This document shows positions 8,037 to 15,482 of a DNA stretch of 64,000 nt, in pieces; within the stretch, counting starts at the first letter, position 1, and the number at the start of each line of letters is the position of its first letter. A program made the translations under genes and the position numbers. The notes under the pieces are model-generated. The model had not been told where the DNA came from, made no database searches, and saw only the letters and a list, made by a program, of their open reading frames with translations. The stretch lies in assembly GCF_001984215.1 (NCBI RefSeq), contig NZ_CP019421.1:128373-192372 (forward strand), written 5' to 3'. This DNA is from Mycobacterium sp. MS1601 (GTDB lineage: Bacteria > Actinomycetota > Actinomycetes > Mycobacteriales > Mycobacteriaceae).

Positions 8037-8569
8037 CCTTGTGCTCCGTTCTGTGGGGACATCGGGCGGTTCGGTTCCCTGGTCGTGGGCCCTGCGTTCG
8101 GCTTGTTCTCGGGTAGTTGGCACGCCGTGCAGATGCCGGTGTGGTCGTCGTAGGTGGCCTGCCAGGCGCACGGCCCGTGCAGGGTGTCGCATGCCTGGTA
8201 GTCGGTGCAGCCACAGCTTCGGCATTCGCGCGGATATTGCCACTGGATCCGGGTGATTTCGGTCGACGCCGTTACCCCGCGGTGGGTCGCTGCGAAGAAG
8301 TCGACGAACTGGGCGGGTGTCATGTCGGGGAAGCCTTCGGCGATCACGTCTTCGGGGGTGATGCTGTCGAGGCGTTCGCGGCGGGTGGACACGACTTCTA
8401 CTGTCACGATCCGCTCCAGGGGCTCCCCTGCTCGGCGGCCGCGGACCTTTGGGCACAGGGTCACCAGGTCGCCGGGCTTGAGGACTTTCCAGCCGGCTCG
8501 CCGGGTGACCGTCTTCTGTCGGGCCTTCACCTGGTCGGTTGTGAGTGCCACGCTCATAAGTCTTGCCAT
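8033..8569 (-). CDS. ASCH-domain protein with zinc-binding cysteines
   Basis: A 178-residue protein starting at 8569, preceded by GGGAGGTAAGG. The N-terminus MARLMSVALTTDQVKARQKT, then VTRRAGWKVLKPGDLVTLCP, is the ASCH (PUA-like) pattern: a KTVTRR block followed by a G-W-x-x-x-K-P-G-D turn. ASCH domains bind RNA or modified nucleosides and some are ribonucleases. A C-terminal cysteine cluster (CRSCGCTDYQAC, then GPCAW and CTACQ) should bind zinc. It forms a two-gene unit with 7713-8036. The role on this element is unknown; RNA metabolism or nucleoside handling is plausible. Confidence 0.75.
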   Translation of the reverse strand: MARLMSVALTTDQVKARQKTVTRRAGWKVLKPGDLVTLCPKVRGRRAGEPLERIVTVEVVSTRRERLDSITPEDVIAEGFPDMTPAQFVDFFAATHRGVTASTEITRIQWQYPRECRSCGCTDYQACDTLHGPCAWQATYDDHTGICTACQLPENKPNAGPTTREPNRPMSPQNGAQG

Positions 8570-8620
8570 CAGTGCCTTACCTCCCGCTCCTTGAAATCCC
8601 TTGTATTCAAGGCCGATTCG

Positions 8621-8953
8621 CTACGATGGCTTGGTGCTGTCCTCGTCGGTTTGTGGCGCTGGGAGGCGGCGTTGCCGAACTAGGCCAACTACTACGCACA
8701 CCAGGCCGATGGTGCTGCCGGCGGCGGCGAACACCACACTGCCGACGCTTGGCCGCGCGATGTCAGTGATCGCGAAGATTGCCAACCCGATCACCGCGAC
8801 ACCGACAAGCACCCCGCCGATGCGCAATCCCTTCTTGTGGTCCTGGAATTCTTCCTCCGAGGTGGTCGGGGACGCGATGCGCGCGCCGATGTAGCCCGTC
8901 AGCGCCGTCGAACACCCGAAAAGCAGGCATAACGTGCTCGCTAGAAGTTGCAT
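8621..8953 (-). CDS. Small membrane protein with three predicted helices
   Basis: A 110-residue protein from an ATG at 8953 with GGAG nearby. Hydrophobic segments are at about residues 3-22 (LLASTLCLLFGCSTALTGYI), 46-66 and 73-94, separated by a charged loop (TTSEEEFQDHKKGLRIGG). No family is recognised. An alternative start at 9019 would overlap the Fic gene end and is less likely. Confidence 0.65.
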   Translation of the reverse strand: MQLLASTLCLLFGCSTALTGYIGARIASPTTSEEEFQDHKKGLRIGGVLVGVAVIGLAIFAITDIARPSVGSVVFAAAGSTIGLVCVVVGLVRQRRLPAPQTDEDSTKPS

Positions 8954-8999
8954 CGACCGGCTCCACTTCTTTGCGTCTGTTGGTGCATCCCTGGGCCTT

Positions 9000-9680
9000 T
9001 CAGTTGCCGTGCGTATCACGGTCTGTGGGATTGATGTTGGTGATGCCGCGGCTGCGCAGTAGCGCTTTCACCTCGTCCAGCTCGTCGTAGATGTAGGCCC
9101 GCGCAAGCAGGTCGTTGAAGGTCCTGGCGAGGGTCGGGTCGTTGTCGTCGACGGGGATGGTGAGCAGGACTCCAGCGCCGGTGCTGATGAGGAGGCTGTT
9201 CGCGACGAACACCGCGGTGCGCTTGTTGCCGTCCTCGAAGGGTTGCGCCTTGGCCAGGTTCACGAACAGGTCCAGGGCGTTGTCTTGGACGTCGTCGCTG
9301 GCCGTGGCGCGATCGATCAAGGTCTGCAGTTCGGCGTCGGTGAGGGCGTCGGGGGTGTGGCGGCCGTGCGGGGTCGCCACGCCGATCTCCTGCGCAGGCG
9401 TCCGTAGCTGCCCGGGGTGTAGGGCGCCGCTGCGGGTGATCGTGGCGTTCACGGCGCGGACGAACTGGGCGTCGATTGTGCGGCCGGCCTGGGTGATGAC
9501 GAACTGTGCTGCGTCGCGAAGGTCCTGGAGAAGTGCCAGGTCTGCGCGTGATGCGACGCCGTCCAGGCTTCCGGAGCGAAGGAAGTTCTCGGTGTCGAGT
9601 CGGCCGGTGGACAGGCCGTCGAACACCTTGCCCGAGGAGTACACGACCCCGGCGAGGTCGGCGACGGTGAGCGTGGTCAT
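9000..9680 (-). CDS. Fic-family protein with a Gln at the catalytic His position
   Basis: A 226-residue protein starting MTTLTVADLAGVVYSSGKVF, with AAAGGAGC just upstream. The Fic core AKAQPFEDGNKRTAVFVANS is at residues 143-162. Fic enzymes transfer AMP or related groups using HPFx(D/E)GNG/KR; here Gln146 replaces the catalytic histidine while the phosphate-binding loop EDGNKRT is kept. A helical N-terminal region precedes the core. It is divergent from a ribbon-helix-helix-like gene (9781-9981), with paired repeats between them, so the two may form a toxin-antitoxin pair. Confidence 0.82.
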   Translation of the reverse strand: MTTLTVADLAGVVYSSGKVFDGLSTGRLDTENFLRSGSLDGVASRADLALLQDLRDAAQFVITQAGRTIDAQFVRAVNATITRSGALHPGQLRTPAQEIGVATPHGRHTPDALTDAELQTLIDRATASDDVQDNALDLFVNLAKAQPFEDGNKRTAVFVANSLLISTGAGVLLTIPVDDNDPTLARTFNDLLARAYIYDELDEVKALLRSRGITNINPTDRDTHGN

Positions 9681-9723
9681 GGTGTGCTCCTTTCCGTCGC
9701 GGTCGTTGTCCATCCTCATTATG

Positions 9724-9776
9724 GTAGTCGATTATTGCGGCTCTGGCACACTATTTTCTGTAGTCGTTTATTATTG
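9724..9776. promoter_or_regulatory. Direct repeats between divergent Fic and RHH genes
   Basis: GTAGTCGATTATTG (9724-9737) and GTAGTCGTTTATTATTG (9760-9776) are repeated 36 bp apart in an AT-rich stretch between the Fic start (9680) and the small DNA-binding gene (9781). They probably contain the promoter of the latter and binding sites for it. Confidence 0.5.
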
Positions 9777-9780
9777 GCGT

Positions 9781-9981
9781 ATGCCGTCCCCCGGGAGGCC
9801 GCCCCTTGAGGCGGGCAAGCGCCGAGCAGCTCCTGTGCCGGTCCGATTCACCGAGGCCGAACGCGCTTTGGTCGAGGCCGCGGCCCAAGCGGATGGGCAA
9901 TCGTTGTCGGCGTGGGTGCGAGACCGCGCTGTCGTGGCCGCTAAACGGCGTGCACATAGAGGCGGTTCGGCGGGCCACTGA
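9781..9981 (+). CDS. Small ribbon-helix-helix-like DNA-binding protein
   Basis: A 66-residue basic protein starting MPSPGRPPLEAGKRRAAPVP. The segment VPVRFTEAERALVEAAAQAD, then GQSLSAWVRDRAVVAAKRR, has the strand-helix-turn-helix pattern of antitoxin-like ribbon-helix-helix proteins. It lies head-to-head with the Fic gene, with repeats between them, and is a candidate antitoxin or repressor. There is no strong ribosome site; the ATG lies close to the AT-rich promoter, so the message may be nearly leaderless. Confidence 0.65.
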   Translation: MPSPGRPPLEAGKRRAAPVPVRFTEAERALVEAAAQADGQSLSAWVRDRAVVAAKRRAHRGGSAGH

Positions 9982-10038
9982 TGGCGATGCCTCGGGACGT
10001 GGGCGACACGGAGTTACACCCGTCACCCGCGATCGTCT

Positions 10039-10347
10039 TCAGGTGCGTCGCGGGCCCTGAGTGGCCGAGGCGCATTGCTGCATCTTGCGTTCGGTGAACT
10101 CCAGCATTTCGGCACTCAGGCAGCCGATCGGCACGGCGCCGAGTTTGATCGCTTTCTCACGCATCGAGTCGGTCACGTCGTAGTGCGACTCCCACGTCCC
10201 AGGCGTCTGCGCCCAGGCCAGCTTCAGGCCGAGTTTGGCCGCGAACTCATTCAGCTCTTCGTCGGTGTCGGCCATCAGGTGTGACCACCGCGCGCGGACC
10301 TTGCCCACCTCGGCCGGCAGCCTCATGTCATCGACATACACCGTCAT
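10039..10347 (-). CDS. DUF4031-family protein
   Basis: A 102-residue protein starting MTVYVDDMRLPAEVGKVRAR, then WSHLMADTDEELNEFAAKLG. The MTVYVD opening, the WSHLMAD block, GTWESHYDVTDSMREKAI and LGAVPI are the family hallmarks of DUF4031, a short protein common on actinobacterial phages and plasmids with no assigned biochemical role. Conserved Asp and His residues suggest a metal- or nucleotide-binding site. It lies downstream of, and on the same strand as, the gene at 10406-10858. Confidence 0.85.
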   Translation of the reverse strand: MTVYVDDMRLPAEVGKVRARWSHLMADTDEELNEFAAKLGLKLAWAQTPGTWESHYDVTDSMREKAIKLGAVPIGCLSAEMLEFTERKMQQCASATQGPRRT

Positions 10348-10405
10348 CCGGCGCCCGCCGTTGCGATCCGGGGAGTGGCAGTTCCCCTGCGGGGCTGAGC
10401 GTTTC

Positions 10406-10858
10406 TCATACCTTCCACCACTCCTCCAAGCGTTTCTTGTTCTCCGCTGTGCTGGCGCGGCGCTGGCTGCGTTCGTCCCGGGCGTGGCGCGCGTCGAGGA
10501 TCCGGCTCTGTAGCCATGTGATGCTGGTAAGCGCCTGGCTGATGCGTTGCATGTGGGCGTCGGTGAGGCCGGCCAGTTCGCCGGCGGGTGTGTGTGTCGC
10601 CAGGACGAGTCTTCCGCGTAGCAATGGCACGTTGCGTGCACTGAATTTGGTTGTTGCGAGGAAGATTTCGGTGGCTTTGCGGTTGACCCCCTGGTGCCCG
10701 GGGCTGGTTGATGGTGTGAACCAGAAGTCGATTTCGCCGTCGGTGCTGGTCAGTGTTTCGAGGTGGGATTCGCGGATCAGGTCGGCGATGTCAGCGGTGC
10801 ACTGGAGATGGTGTCGGTAGAGCGTGCCGTTGTGGCTGGCATGGAGTACTTGGAGCAT
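10406..10858 (-). CDS. Hypothetical protein
   Basis: A 150-residue protein starting MLQVLHASHNGTLYRHHLQC at 10858, preceded by GAGGG. The N-terminal part alternates strands and helices, the middle has TEIFLATTKFSARNVPLLRG, and the C-terminus is a basic helix (LDARHARDERSQRRASTAEN). No signal peptide, membrane segment or known motif is seen. It probably forms a transcription unit with the DUF4031 gene. Confidence 0.6.
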   Translation of the reverse strand: MLQVLHASHNGTLYRHHLQCTADIADLIRESHLETLTSTDGEIDFWFTPSTSPGHQGVNRKATEIFLATTKFSARNVPLLRGRLVLATHTPAGELAGLTDAHMQRISQALTSITWLQSRILDARHARDERSQRRASTAENKKRLEEWWKV

Positions 10859-10976
10859 GGCGGGGTCCCTCGTCGGTCGGCTTTCCTCAGTAGCTAGCAC
10901 GGTAACTCTGATTGATGACACGGTGGCCGATCGCTATGGGACGTGCTGTCTGCGCTGGTTGTGGGACGTTCGGTGG

Positions 10977-11195
10977 TCAGTCCGGCAGGAGTGTGGCGGC
11001 GGGGACGCCGTAGTGATCCGCGAGGCCGTACAGGACACCCAGGGTGATGTTCTTCTGGCCGGCTTCGAGGCGGCCGAGGTAGGTACGGTGCACGCCGACG
11101 GCCTGCGCGACGTCGGCTTGGGTCTCGGTGCGTTCCTCGCGGAGTGCGCGCAAGCGGGCGCCCATCCCGGCTAGGCGTCGGGGGTCGATCTCCAT
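10977..11195 (-). CDS. Xre-family HTH transcriptional regulator
   Basis: A 72-residue single-domain repressor starting MEIDPRRLAGMGARLRALRE. The Xre HTH is clear: ETQADVAQAVGVHRTYLGRL followed by EAGQKNITLGVLYGLADHYG. Xre proteins bind palindromic operators, often their own; a 31-bp dyad lies 8 bp before this start. The gene is divergent from the accessory gene run beginning at 11317 and may control it. Confidence 0.88.
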   Translation of the reverse strand: MEIDPRRLAGMGARLRALREERTETQADVAQAVGVHRTYLGRLEAGQKNITLGVLYGLADHYGVPAATLLPD

Positions 11196-11202
11196 GGTGT
11201 GG

Positions 11203-11233
11203 ACTATAGAGCACATCGCATGTAGCTTATAGT
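11203..11233. promoter_or_regulatory. 31-bp dyad, likely Xre operator
   Basis: ACTATA...ACAT-cgc-ATGT...TATAGT: symmetric outer hexamers and inner tetramers centred at 11218. It lies between the Xre gene and the divergent operon, so autoregulation is likely. Confidence 0.55.
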
Positions 11234-11316
11234 CATCATTGGTCGGTGGCTTGATCGACAAACTCGACCAGTTCCGCGGGCACCACATGTCTTAGCCAGG
11301 GGGGATGATCGACACC

Positions 11317-11649
11317 ATGACCGTCATGACATCACGCGCTGGAGACCTCGACGCGGTCCGCGCTTTCGCCGAGTACTACGGGTACACCCAGATCCACGAC
11401 AGCGGCCCCTGTCTCGATGGCAAGCTCGCCATCTTCGGTGACGCCGAGTACGCCCACGATTACCTGCACGGCCGCGGAGTCCGTGGAAAGCGGATCGACG
11501 TGAACTTTGACCGGCGCGGCGAAGTCGACTACGCCCACCTGACGGTCGACAACACGCGCATCGAAGAGGTCGCCCGCGGCCAAGGCAGCTCCGGTGAGCG
11601 GTTGGTCTGGACAGCGAAGCTGTTCATCGAGAATCCGGCCGAGAAGTGA
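11317..11649 (+). CDS. Hypothetical protein
   Basis: A 110-residue protein (MTVMTSRAGDLDAVRAFAEY). The start at 11317 lies 6-12 bp after a GGGGGG ribosome site; ATGs at 11305 and 11326 are alternatives. It has a mixed alpha/beta pattern with repeated Tyr-Asp-His residues (YTQIHDSGPCLDGKLAIFGD). No family is recognised. It heads a rightward run of five small genes (11317-13125) divergent from the Xre repressor. Confidence 0.6.
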   Translation: MTVMTSRAGDLDAVRAFAEYYGYTQIHDSGPCLDGKLAIFGDAEYAHDYLHGRGVRGKRIDVNFDRRGEVDYAHLTVDNTRIEEVARGQGSSGERLVWTAKLFIENPAEK

Positions 11650-11699
11650 CCGGCCGCAGCCGCGTGCCCCAGGCTGCGAAGCAGCACTGGAGGTTACGC

Positions 11700-12143
11700 A
11701 TGGGCTCTTCCGGCCCGTACGCGTTGGATACGTTCGCTGTTTGTCTCACGTGGTTGGTCGTCACCGTGGTTGCGGCCCCGATGGTCGGGGCGTGGGCCGC
11801 GCTGGCGGTAGCGGTGATCTCAGCAGTTTTGGCTGCGCTGGGTGCGCGGAGCTGGAGGCATCTGCGAGATGGCAGCGGACGGTGGAGCCGCGGCCCGGCC
11901 AGCCCCGGAAAGGTCGTCCGAGCCGTGGGCGAGTTGATTCTGGCGGCGCAGGACTTGGACCCGGAGATCAGCAGTCAGACGCGTGCTCACTTCCTAGACA
12001 GTGCCCGCCGCGGCGCACAGGAAGTCCTCGAGAACCCTCTCTCGACACCGGACCAGCACGATCGAGCGCGTGACGCCCTCAGACATGCCGAACGAATTGC
12101 CGAGCGCTTCGATATCCGTCCAGCTCCACGAGCCGGACTTTAG
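11700..12143 (+). CDS. Small membrane protein with a cytoplasmic helical tail
   Basis: A 147-residue protein starting MGSSGPYALDTFAVCLTWLV, with GGAGG before the ATG. Two hydrophobic helices (about residues 10-27 and 31-53) are followed by a soluble, Arg/Ala-rich helical tail (RDALRHAERIAERFDIRPAP). No family is recognised. It belongs to the rightward small-gene run. Confidence 0.6.
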   Translation: MGSSGPYALDTFAVCLTWLVVTVVAAPMVGAWAALAVAVISAVLAALGARSWRHLRDGSGRWSRGPASPGKVVRAVGELILAAQDLDPEISSQTRAHFLDSARRGAQEVLENPLSTPDQHDRARDALRHAERIAERFDIRPAPRAGL

Positions 12144-12179
12144 GTAAGCGTTCCCGAAGACATCAGAGGACGGATCAGT

Positions 12180-12719
12180 ATGGTGCGCAGGTTTATTCAC
12201 GCTCCGGATGGCGGTTCCATTCCCGGTGCCCTCTGCCAGGAGCCGACTGGAGACGTGGCGTCATCTGAGAGCGACGTTGACTGCCCTGAATGCCTCGATC
12301 GGCTTGAGGCGTCGCCGAAATCTTTCGACCAGCTCGCACAGCCGCTCACGGATGTGTGGCGGCCGGCCGATGAGCGGCAGACGAACGTAACTGGGCCCGG
12401 TGAATCTGAGGACTCAACAACGGAGCGGCAGAGACCGCTGGGGGTCGTGTTCAGCGAGCAATCCCGCACGATCCACGTGGGCCCAATGAACGAAGCGCAC
12501 GACGGTCTGGTCGATGAGATGGAAGACGTCACTAGTACGGCGGTGGTGGCTGTGGCTGATTACGTGTTCGCCGGCACCGGGGCGGTCGAGGTCAACCTCG
12601 ACGACGGCAGCGCCTATCGGATCGAGGTGGTGAAGGTCGGATCCAGTCGCAGTGGTCATCGGACCGCGCTGCTGCCCGGATCTGCGATTGTCGAGTTACC
12701 GGATAACGAGGTGAGGTGA
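12180..12719 (+). CDS. Hypothetical protein
   Basis: A 179-residue protein starting MVRRFIHAPDGGSIPGALCQ. The N-terminal 45 residues carry a possible zinc-binding CPEC and an upstream Cys; the middle is polar and disordered. The C-terminal 75 residues form a compact beta-rich pattern (FAGTGAVEVNLDDGSAYRIE). No family is recognised. The stop is 3 bp before the next gene, implying co-translation. Confidence 0.6.
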   Translation: MVRRFIHAPDGGSIPGALCQEPTGDVASSESDVDCPECLDRLEASPKSFDQLAQPLTDVWRPADERQTNVTGPGESEDSTTERQRPLGVVFSEQSRTIHVGPMNEAHDGLVDEMEDVTSTAVVAVADYVFAGTGAVEVNLDDGSAYRIEVVKVGSSRSGHRTALLPGSAIVELPDNEVR

Positions 12720-12722
12720 GCG

Positions 12723-12872
12723 ATGGCCGCCGGGTGCAAAGCTGAGCTATGTCCGACGTGGGGCGGCGACGATTGCCTCTGCGACATCTTCGGGCTCGAC
12801 CCAGCCAATCCTCCTCGCAATGGGACGTTTTCGGTGAGCATCCCGAACGTCGACTCCGACACAGAGCACTGA
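12723..12872 (+). CDS. Small cysteine-rich protein
   Basis: A 49-residue ORF, MAAGCKAELCPTWGGDDCLC and onward, ending SVDSDTEH-like. Four cysteines in the first 20 residues could bind a metal or form disulphides. It is packed tightly between its neighbours (3 bp from the previous stop, 1 bp to the next start), which supports it being a real gene despite its length. No family is recognised. Confidence 0.5.
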   Translation: MAAGCKAELCPTWGGDDCLCDIFGLDPANPPRNGTFSVSIPNVDSDTEH

Positions 12873-12873
12873 C

Positions 12874-13125
12874 ATGACCGCGGGCGAGCGAACCGTGACG
12901 ACGCAGCAGCACCTGTCAGAGGCGCAACGGTGGGCGCTCATGGCCGCGTTCAACGGCAGTAACACCGACTGGGTACACGGGAACACCCTCAACTCGCTAC
13001 TCCGTCGTGGCCTTATCCGGTGGATCGACAACGGCAACGCCTACGAGAACGGGCGAGGCGGCTACATCACGACGGCCGCCGGCCGCGAGCTAGCCGCGTC
13101 CCTGGAAAGGGCTGTATCAGCCTGA
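12874..13125 (+). CDS. Small winged-helix-like protein
   Basis: An 83-residue protein (MTAGERTVTTQQHLSEAQRW). The pattern helix (SEAQRWALMAAF), turn, helix (NTLNSLLRRGLIRWID) and wing (GGYITTAAGRELAASL) is that of a minimal winged-helix domain similar to phage transcription or toxin-control proteins. It is the last gene of the rightward run and may regulate it. No named family is assigned. Confidence 0.6.
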   Translation: MTAGERTVTTQQHLSEAQRWALMAAFNGSNTDWVHGNTLNSLLRRGLIRWIDNGNAYENGRGGYITTAAGRELAASLERAVSA

Positions 13126-13161
13126 CACCGCGGCGCACTGTCGGGTGTGCTGCCAGCGGTG

Positions 13162-13647
13162 CTAGGCCTTCACGCTCGGGTACCAGGGCAAGATGGGGCG
13201 TTCGAGCAGCAGCGGCGTCAGCGACCACTGCCTCAACGCAGTCGCATCGCCGGCAGCGCGCGCGGCCCTGTGATCGGCGACTGCCGCCTGCACGGTGGTT
13301 AGGTCGGTTTCGATTGCGGCGCGGTCTCGTGAGATTGCTCGGCCCCAGGTGGTGTATTGGCCGTCGTGGCCGAAGCCCACGGTGTACTCGAACTCAATGG
13401 GTAGGTCGCCGGCGGCGGGCGATGCTGGCTTCCATGGCATGACGGTTGTCTGGATGATCTGCACGCGCGGTTCGGCGACAGTGGCGAGTTCCTTCTCGAC
13501 GTCGAGGCGAGAGCTGACTACCTGGGCTGGGCCTGTTGGTTGGTAGACGCCATTGTCTTCGGCGCCCAGGGTGTAGACGACGATGGGCCATGGCACTGAC
13601 TCTGGCAGTGCAACAAGGTGGTTCGTGGTGCTGGTTTGCTCGCTCAT
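13162..13647 (-). CDS. Hypothetical protein, last of a three-gene overlapping set
   Basis: A 161-residue protein (MSEQTSTTNHLVALPESVPW). It starts in a 4-bp overlap with the gene upstream (13644-14312). The N-terminal half is beta-rich (VQIIQTTVMPWKPASPAAGD). A later segment (EFEYTVGFGHDGQYTTWGRA) is followed by a helical C-terminus. No family is recognised. Confidence 0.6.
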   Translation of the reverse strand: MSEQTSTTNHLVALPESVPWPIVVYTLGAEDNGVYQPTGPAQVVSSRLDVEKELATVAEPRVQIIQTTVMPWKPASPAAGDLPIEFEYTVGFGHDGQYTTWGRAISRDRAAIETDLTTVQAAVADHRAARAAGDATALRQWSLTPLLLERPILPWYPSVKA

Positions 13648-14312
13648 CGTGGATCTCCTGTCGGTGACGTATCGACACGATCGGCGCGCCGGGCAGTGAG
13701 GTTGGCGGCGGCCTCGGCGTAGGTCAGGAACTCATCGCCGAAGGCATAGGCAAGCATGGTGGCCAGTTCCGCATAGGGGAACGGCTGCGGGCCAAGGCCT
13801 TCCGGTAGGTCATTGGTGGCCGACAGCCGGTCGCCCTGCCAGGCGCCGGCTATCCGCCGCAGGGCCGTGATGTCGCTGCGGGGCTCGGTGGAGGCGGCCA
13901 GGATCGGCAGCGGGTTGCGTCGGATTTCGTAGACACTGTCGCCGAAGTCGGGGCGGATTGGCACGCAGTAGGTGATGCGGACCAAGGCCAGGTCGACGTA
14001 CAGCTGCTTGTCGTGGTTGATCAGATAGCGCCACGCGAATACCGATGACGGCAGATCGTCGGGAACGTTCGGCACCTGGGTGTTTACTCCCGCGTCCCAG
14101 AGCTGGTAGTAGAGGGGGTCTGCGGCCGAGTCGTCGAGCCACCACACTCGGGTGGGGCCCTGGTGCATGTAGTGGACGACAGCACGGGCACAGGCGTCGT
14201 GCTCTCCGAGTTGTTCCTCCAACGGTCCCCCGTCGCCTCCGCCGTCGGCGGGAGCGACCAGAATCGTGCGGCTGCCGTCGAGTTCCACGACGGGAACAAA
14301 CCCCAGGCTCAT
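13644..14312 (-). CDS. Hypothetical protein, middle of a three-gene overlapping set
   Basis: A 222-residue protein ([20 protein letters not shown]). Both ends overlap neighbours by 4 bp (ATGA), implying strict co-translation with 14309-14656 and 13162-13647. It has an alternating strand/helix N-terminus with Asp/His residues (EHDACARAVVHYMHQGPTRV) and a helical Ala-rich C-terminus. No catalytic motif can be named. Confidence 0.6.
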   Translation of the reverse strand: MSLGFVPVVELDGSRTILVAPADGGGDGGPLEEQLGEHDACARAVVHYMHQGPTRVWWLDDSAADPLYYQLWDAGVNTQVPNVPDDLPSSVFAWRYLINHDKQLYVDLALVRITYCVPIRPDFGDSVYEIRRNPLPILAASTEPRSDITALRRIAGAWQGDRLSATNDLPEGLGPQPFPYAELATMLAYAFGDEFLTYAEAAANLTARRADRVDTSPTGDPR

Positions 14313-14656
14313 CGGGTCAGCACTCCTCCCTCGGACTGCACCTTCGCGTCGCCCGCATCCCGCTCAGCGTCGAGGGTGCGGACAGTGTGGCGAGGAGTGA
14401 GACTCATTTCCGAGTACTCGCGGTAGTCGTCCTCGTTCTCCCACACGTAGTCGACCAACTTGCCGAGCGACTGCGAGGTGTCGATCAATTTATCGCCGCC
14501 ATATAGGTCGTAGCGATAGCGCTTCGTCGGGTTGTGGCAGTTGCCGTTTCGGGCGTACGCGCCGACGGTCTCCACACGGTAGATCGACAGACCTTCGGGA
14601 AGTCGCCGGTTGACCTGGACGCCCCGAGCCCCGGTGTCATTAGCGGTCTTACTCAT
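14309..14656 (-). CDS. Hypothetical protein, first of a three-gene overlapping set
   Basis: A 115-residue protein ([20 protein letters not shown]), with GGTGAAG before the ATG at 14656. It has a Tyr/Arg-rich middle ([20 protein letters not shown]). It overlaps the end of the VapC gene by 4 bp, so the three-gene set is read from the same message as VapBC. Confidence 0.6.
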   Translation of the reverse strand: MSKTANDTGARGVQVNRRLPEGLSIYRVETVGAYARNGNCHNPTKRYRYDLYGGDKLIDTSQSLGKLVDYVWENEDDYREYSEMSLTPRHTVRTLDAERDAGDAKVQSEGGVLTR

Positions 14657-15165
14657 GACTTCACCGCATCCTTCCTCTTGCCGCTTGTGCCAACAGTTTT
14701 CGTCCTCAATGTAGGACTGCACGCCACCTCCAGTGCGTCACCGCAGCCGACTTCTGACAACGCTAGGCGGGTTGCGGGTTGTCCGGTGATCGCTGCGATG
14801 GTGTCGAAGTCCTTGTCGGCATGCAGGATGGTCAGTCCAGAGAGTTCGGCTGTGGCGGCGATGATGAGATCGGGTATTGATGGGCCGCGGTGCTGCCCCA
14901 GATCGGCTAGCAGCATCTGTACTTCTAGTGCTCGGTCCTCGACCTTGGGCGTCAGGTACTCGACAGGCATTGCGGCCAAGGGTGGTTCGCGGAATTCACG
15001 CCTGGCGGCGTGGCCGGTCTGGGCGGAGTGGCCGATCTCCAGGCGTGTGACGTTTCCGATGTGCACCAATCCGCGTTCGATGCGGTTGCTCCAGAGTTCC
15101 AGGTCGTGGCTCCTGGTGAGTCGGGCCAGGGCCGATTTGTCGATGAGCCACTTTTCTTCGCTCAT
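14653..15165 (-). CDS. vapC: VapC-like PIN-domain ribonuclease toxin
   Basis: A 170-residue toxin. The N-terminal acidic motif [11 protein letters not shown] (residues 9-19), a central RLEIGHSA, and a C-terminal [20 protein letters not shown] followed by DKDFDTIA give the PIN-domain acidic residues that bind magnesium and cut RNA. The usual family length is about 130 residues; this one has about 35 extra C-terminal residues that run into the next gene, which suggests either read-through of an old stop or a young extension. The start overlaps the antitoxin by ATGA. Confidence 0.88.
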   Translation of the reverse strand: MSEEKWLIDKSALARLTRSHDLELWSNRIERGLVHIGNVTRLEIGHSAQTGHAARREFREPPLAAMPVEYLTPKVEDRALEVQMLLADLGQHRGPSIPDLIIAATAELSGLTILHADKDFDTIAAITGQPATRLALSEVGCGDALEVACSPTLRTKTVGTSGKRKDAVKS

Positions 15166-15383
15166 CCCCACGCCTCGCGCATCAGCTCGGGGTCAGCGAG
15201 GCCTGCGGTCGCCTGGGCGAATCGCTTGAGGTCTTCGGGGGTGACTGGGACGCGGGCGGCGCGGGCGTCCTGGGCCAGGCGCCGGCGGATGTACTCGACT
15301 CGTGACAGCCCCAGTTCGGCCGCGCGGGCGTCGATGCCGGCGATGACATCCTCGGGCACGTCTCGGATCAGCACGTCACTCAT
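15162..15383 (-). CDS. vapB: VapB-like antitoxin
   Basis: A 73-residue antitoxin, [20 protein letters not shown], then [16 protein letters not shown]. The ribbon-helix-helix N-terminus and the acidic C-terminal tail ([12 protein letters not shown]) are typical of mycobacterial VapB. The start at 15383 is preferred over 15410 because it matches family N-termini and leaves the operator repeats upstream. It overlaps vapC by 4 bp. Confidence 0.85.
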   Translation of the reverse strand: MSDVLIRDVPEDVIAGIDARAAELGLSRVEYIRRRLAQDARAARVPVTPEDLKRFAQATAGLADPELMREAWG

Positions 15384-15392
15384 GCCACCGAC

Positions 15393-15410
15393 GATATCAC
15401 GGGATATCAC
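15393..15410. promoter_or_regulatory. GATATCAC direct repeats, likely VapB operator
   Basis: GATATCAC-GG-GATATCAC, each containing the palindrome GATATC, 10 bp upstream of the antitoxin start. This fits autoregulation by the VapBC complex. Confidence 0.5.
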
Positions 15411-15459
15411 GCAGTGGCGGTGCCGTCAGAAACTTGAGACAGCCAGCAGATTCCCGGGC

Positions 15460-15482
15460 GGGGACCTGCCATCACCGCTGGT
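15460..15482 (+). repeat. Dispersed 23-bp motif, copy
   Basis: GGGGACCTGCCAT followed by caccGCTGGT. It overlaps the stop codon of the ATPase gene at 15472, so its position is at a gene 3' end. Confidence 0.7.

Noticed and set aside
9682..9692. TTTCCGTC near the Fic gene, similar to half of the TGACGGAAR element
   Set aside because: No GGTACT at 14-base spacing; it is the gene's ribosome site.
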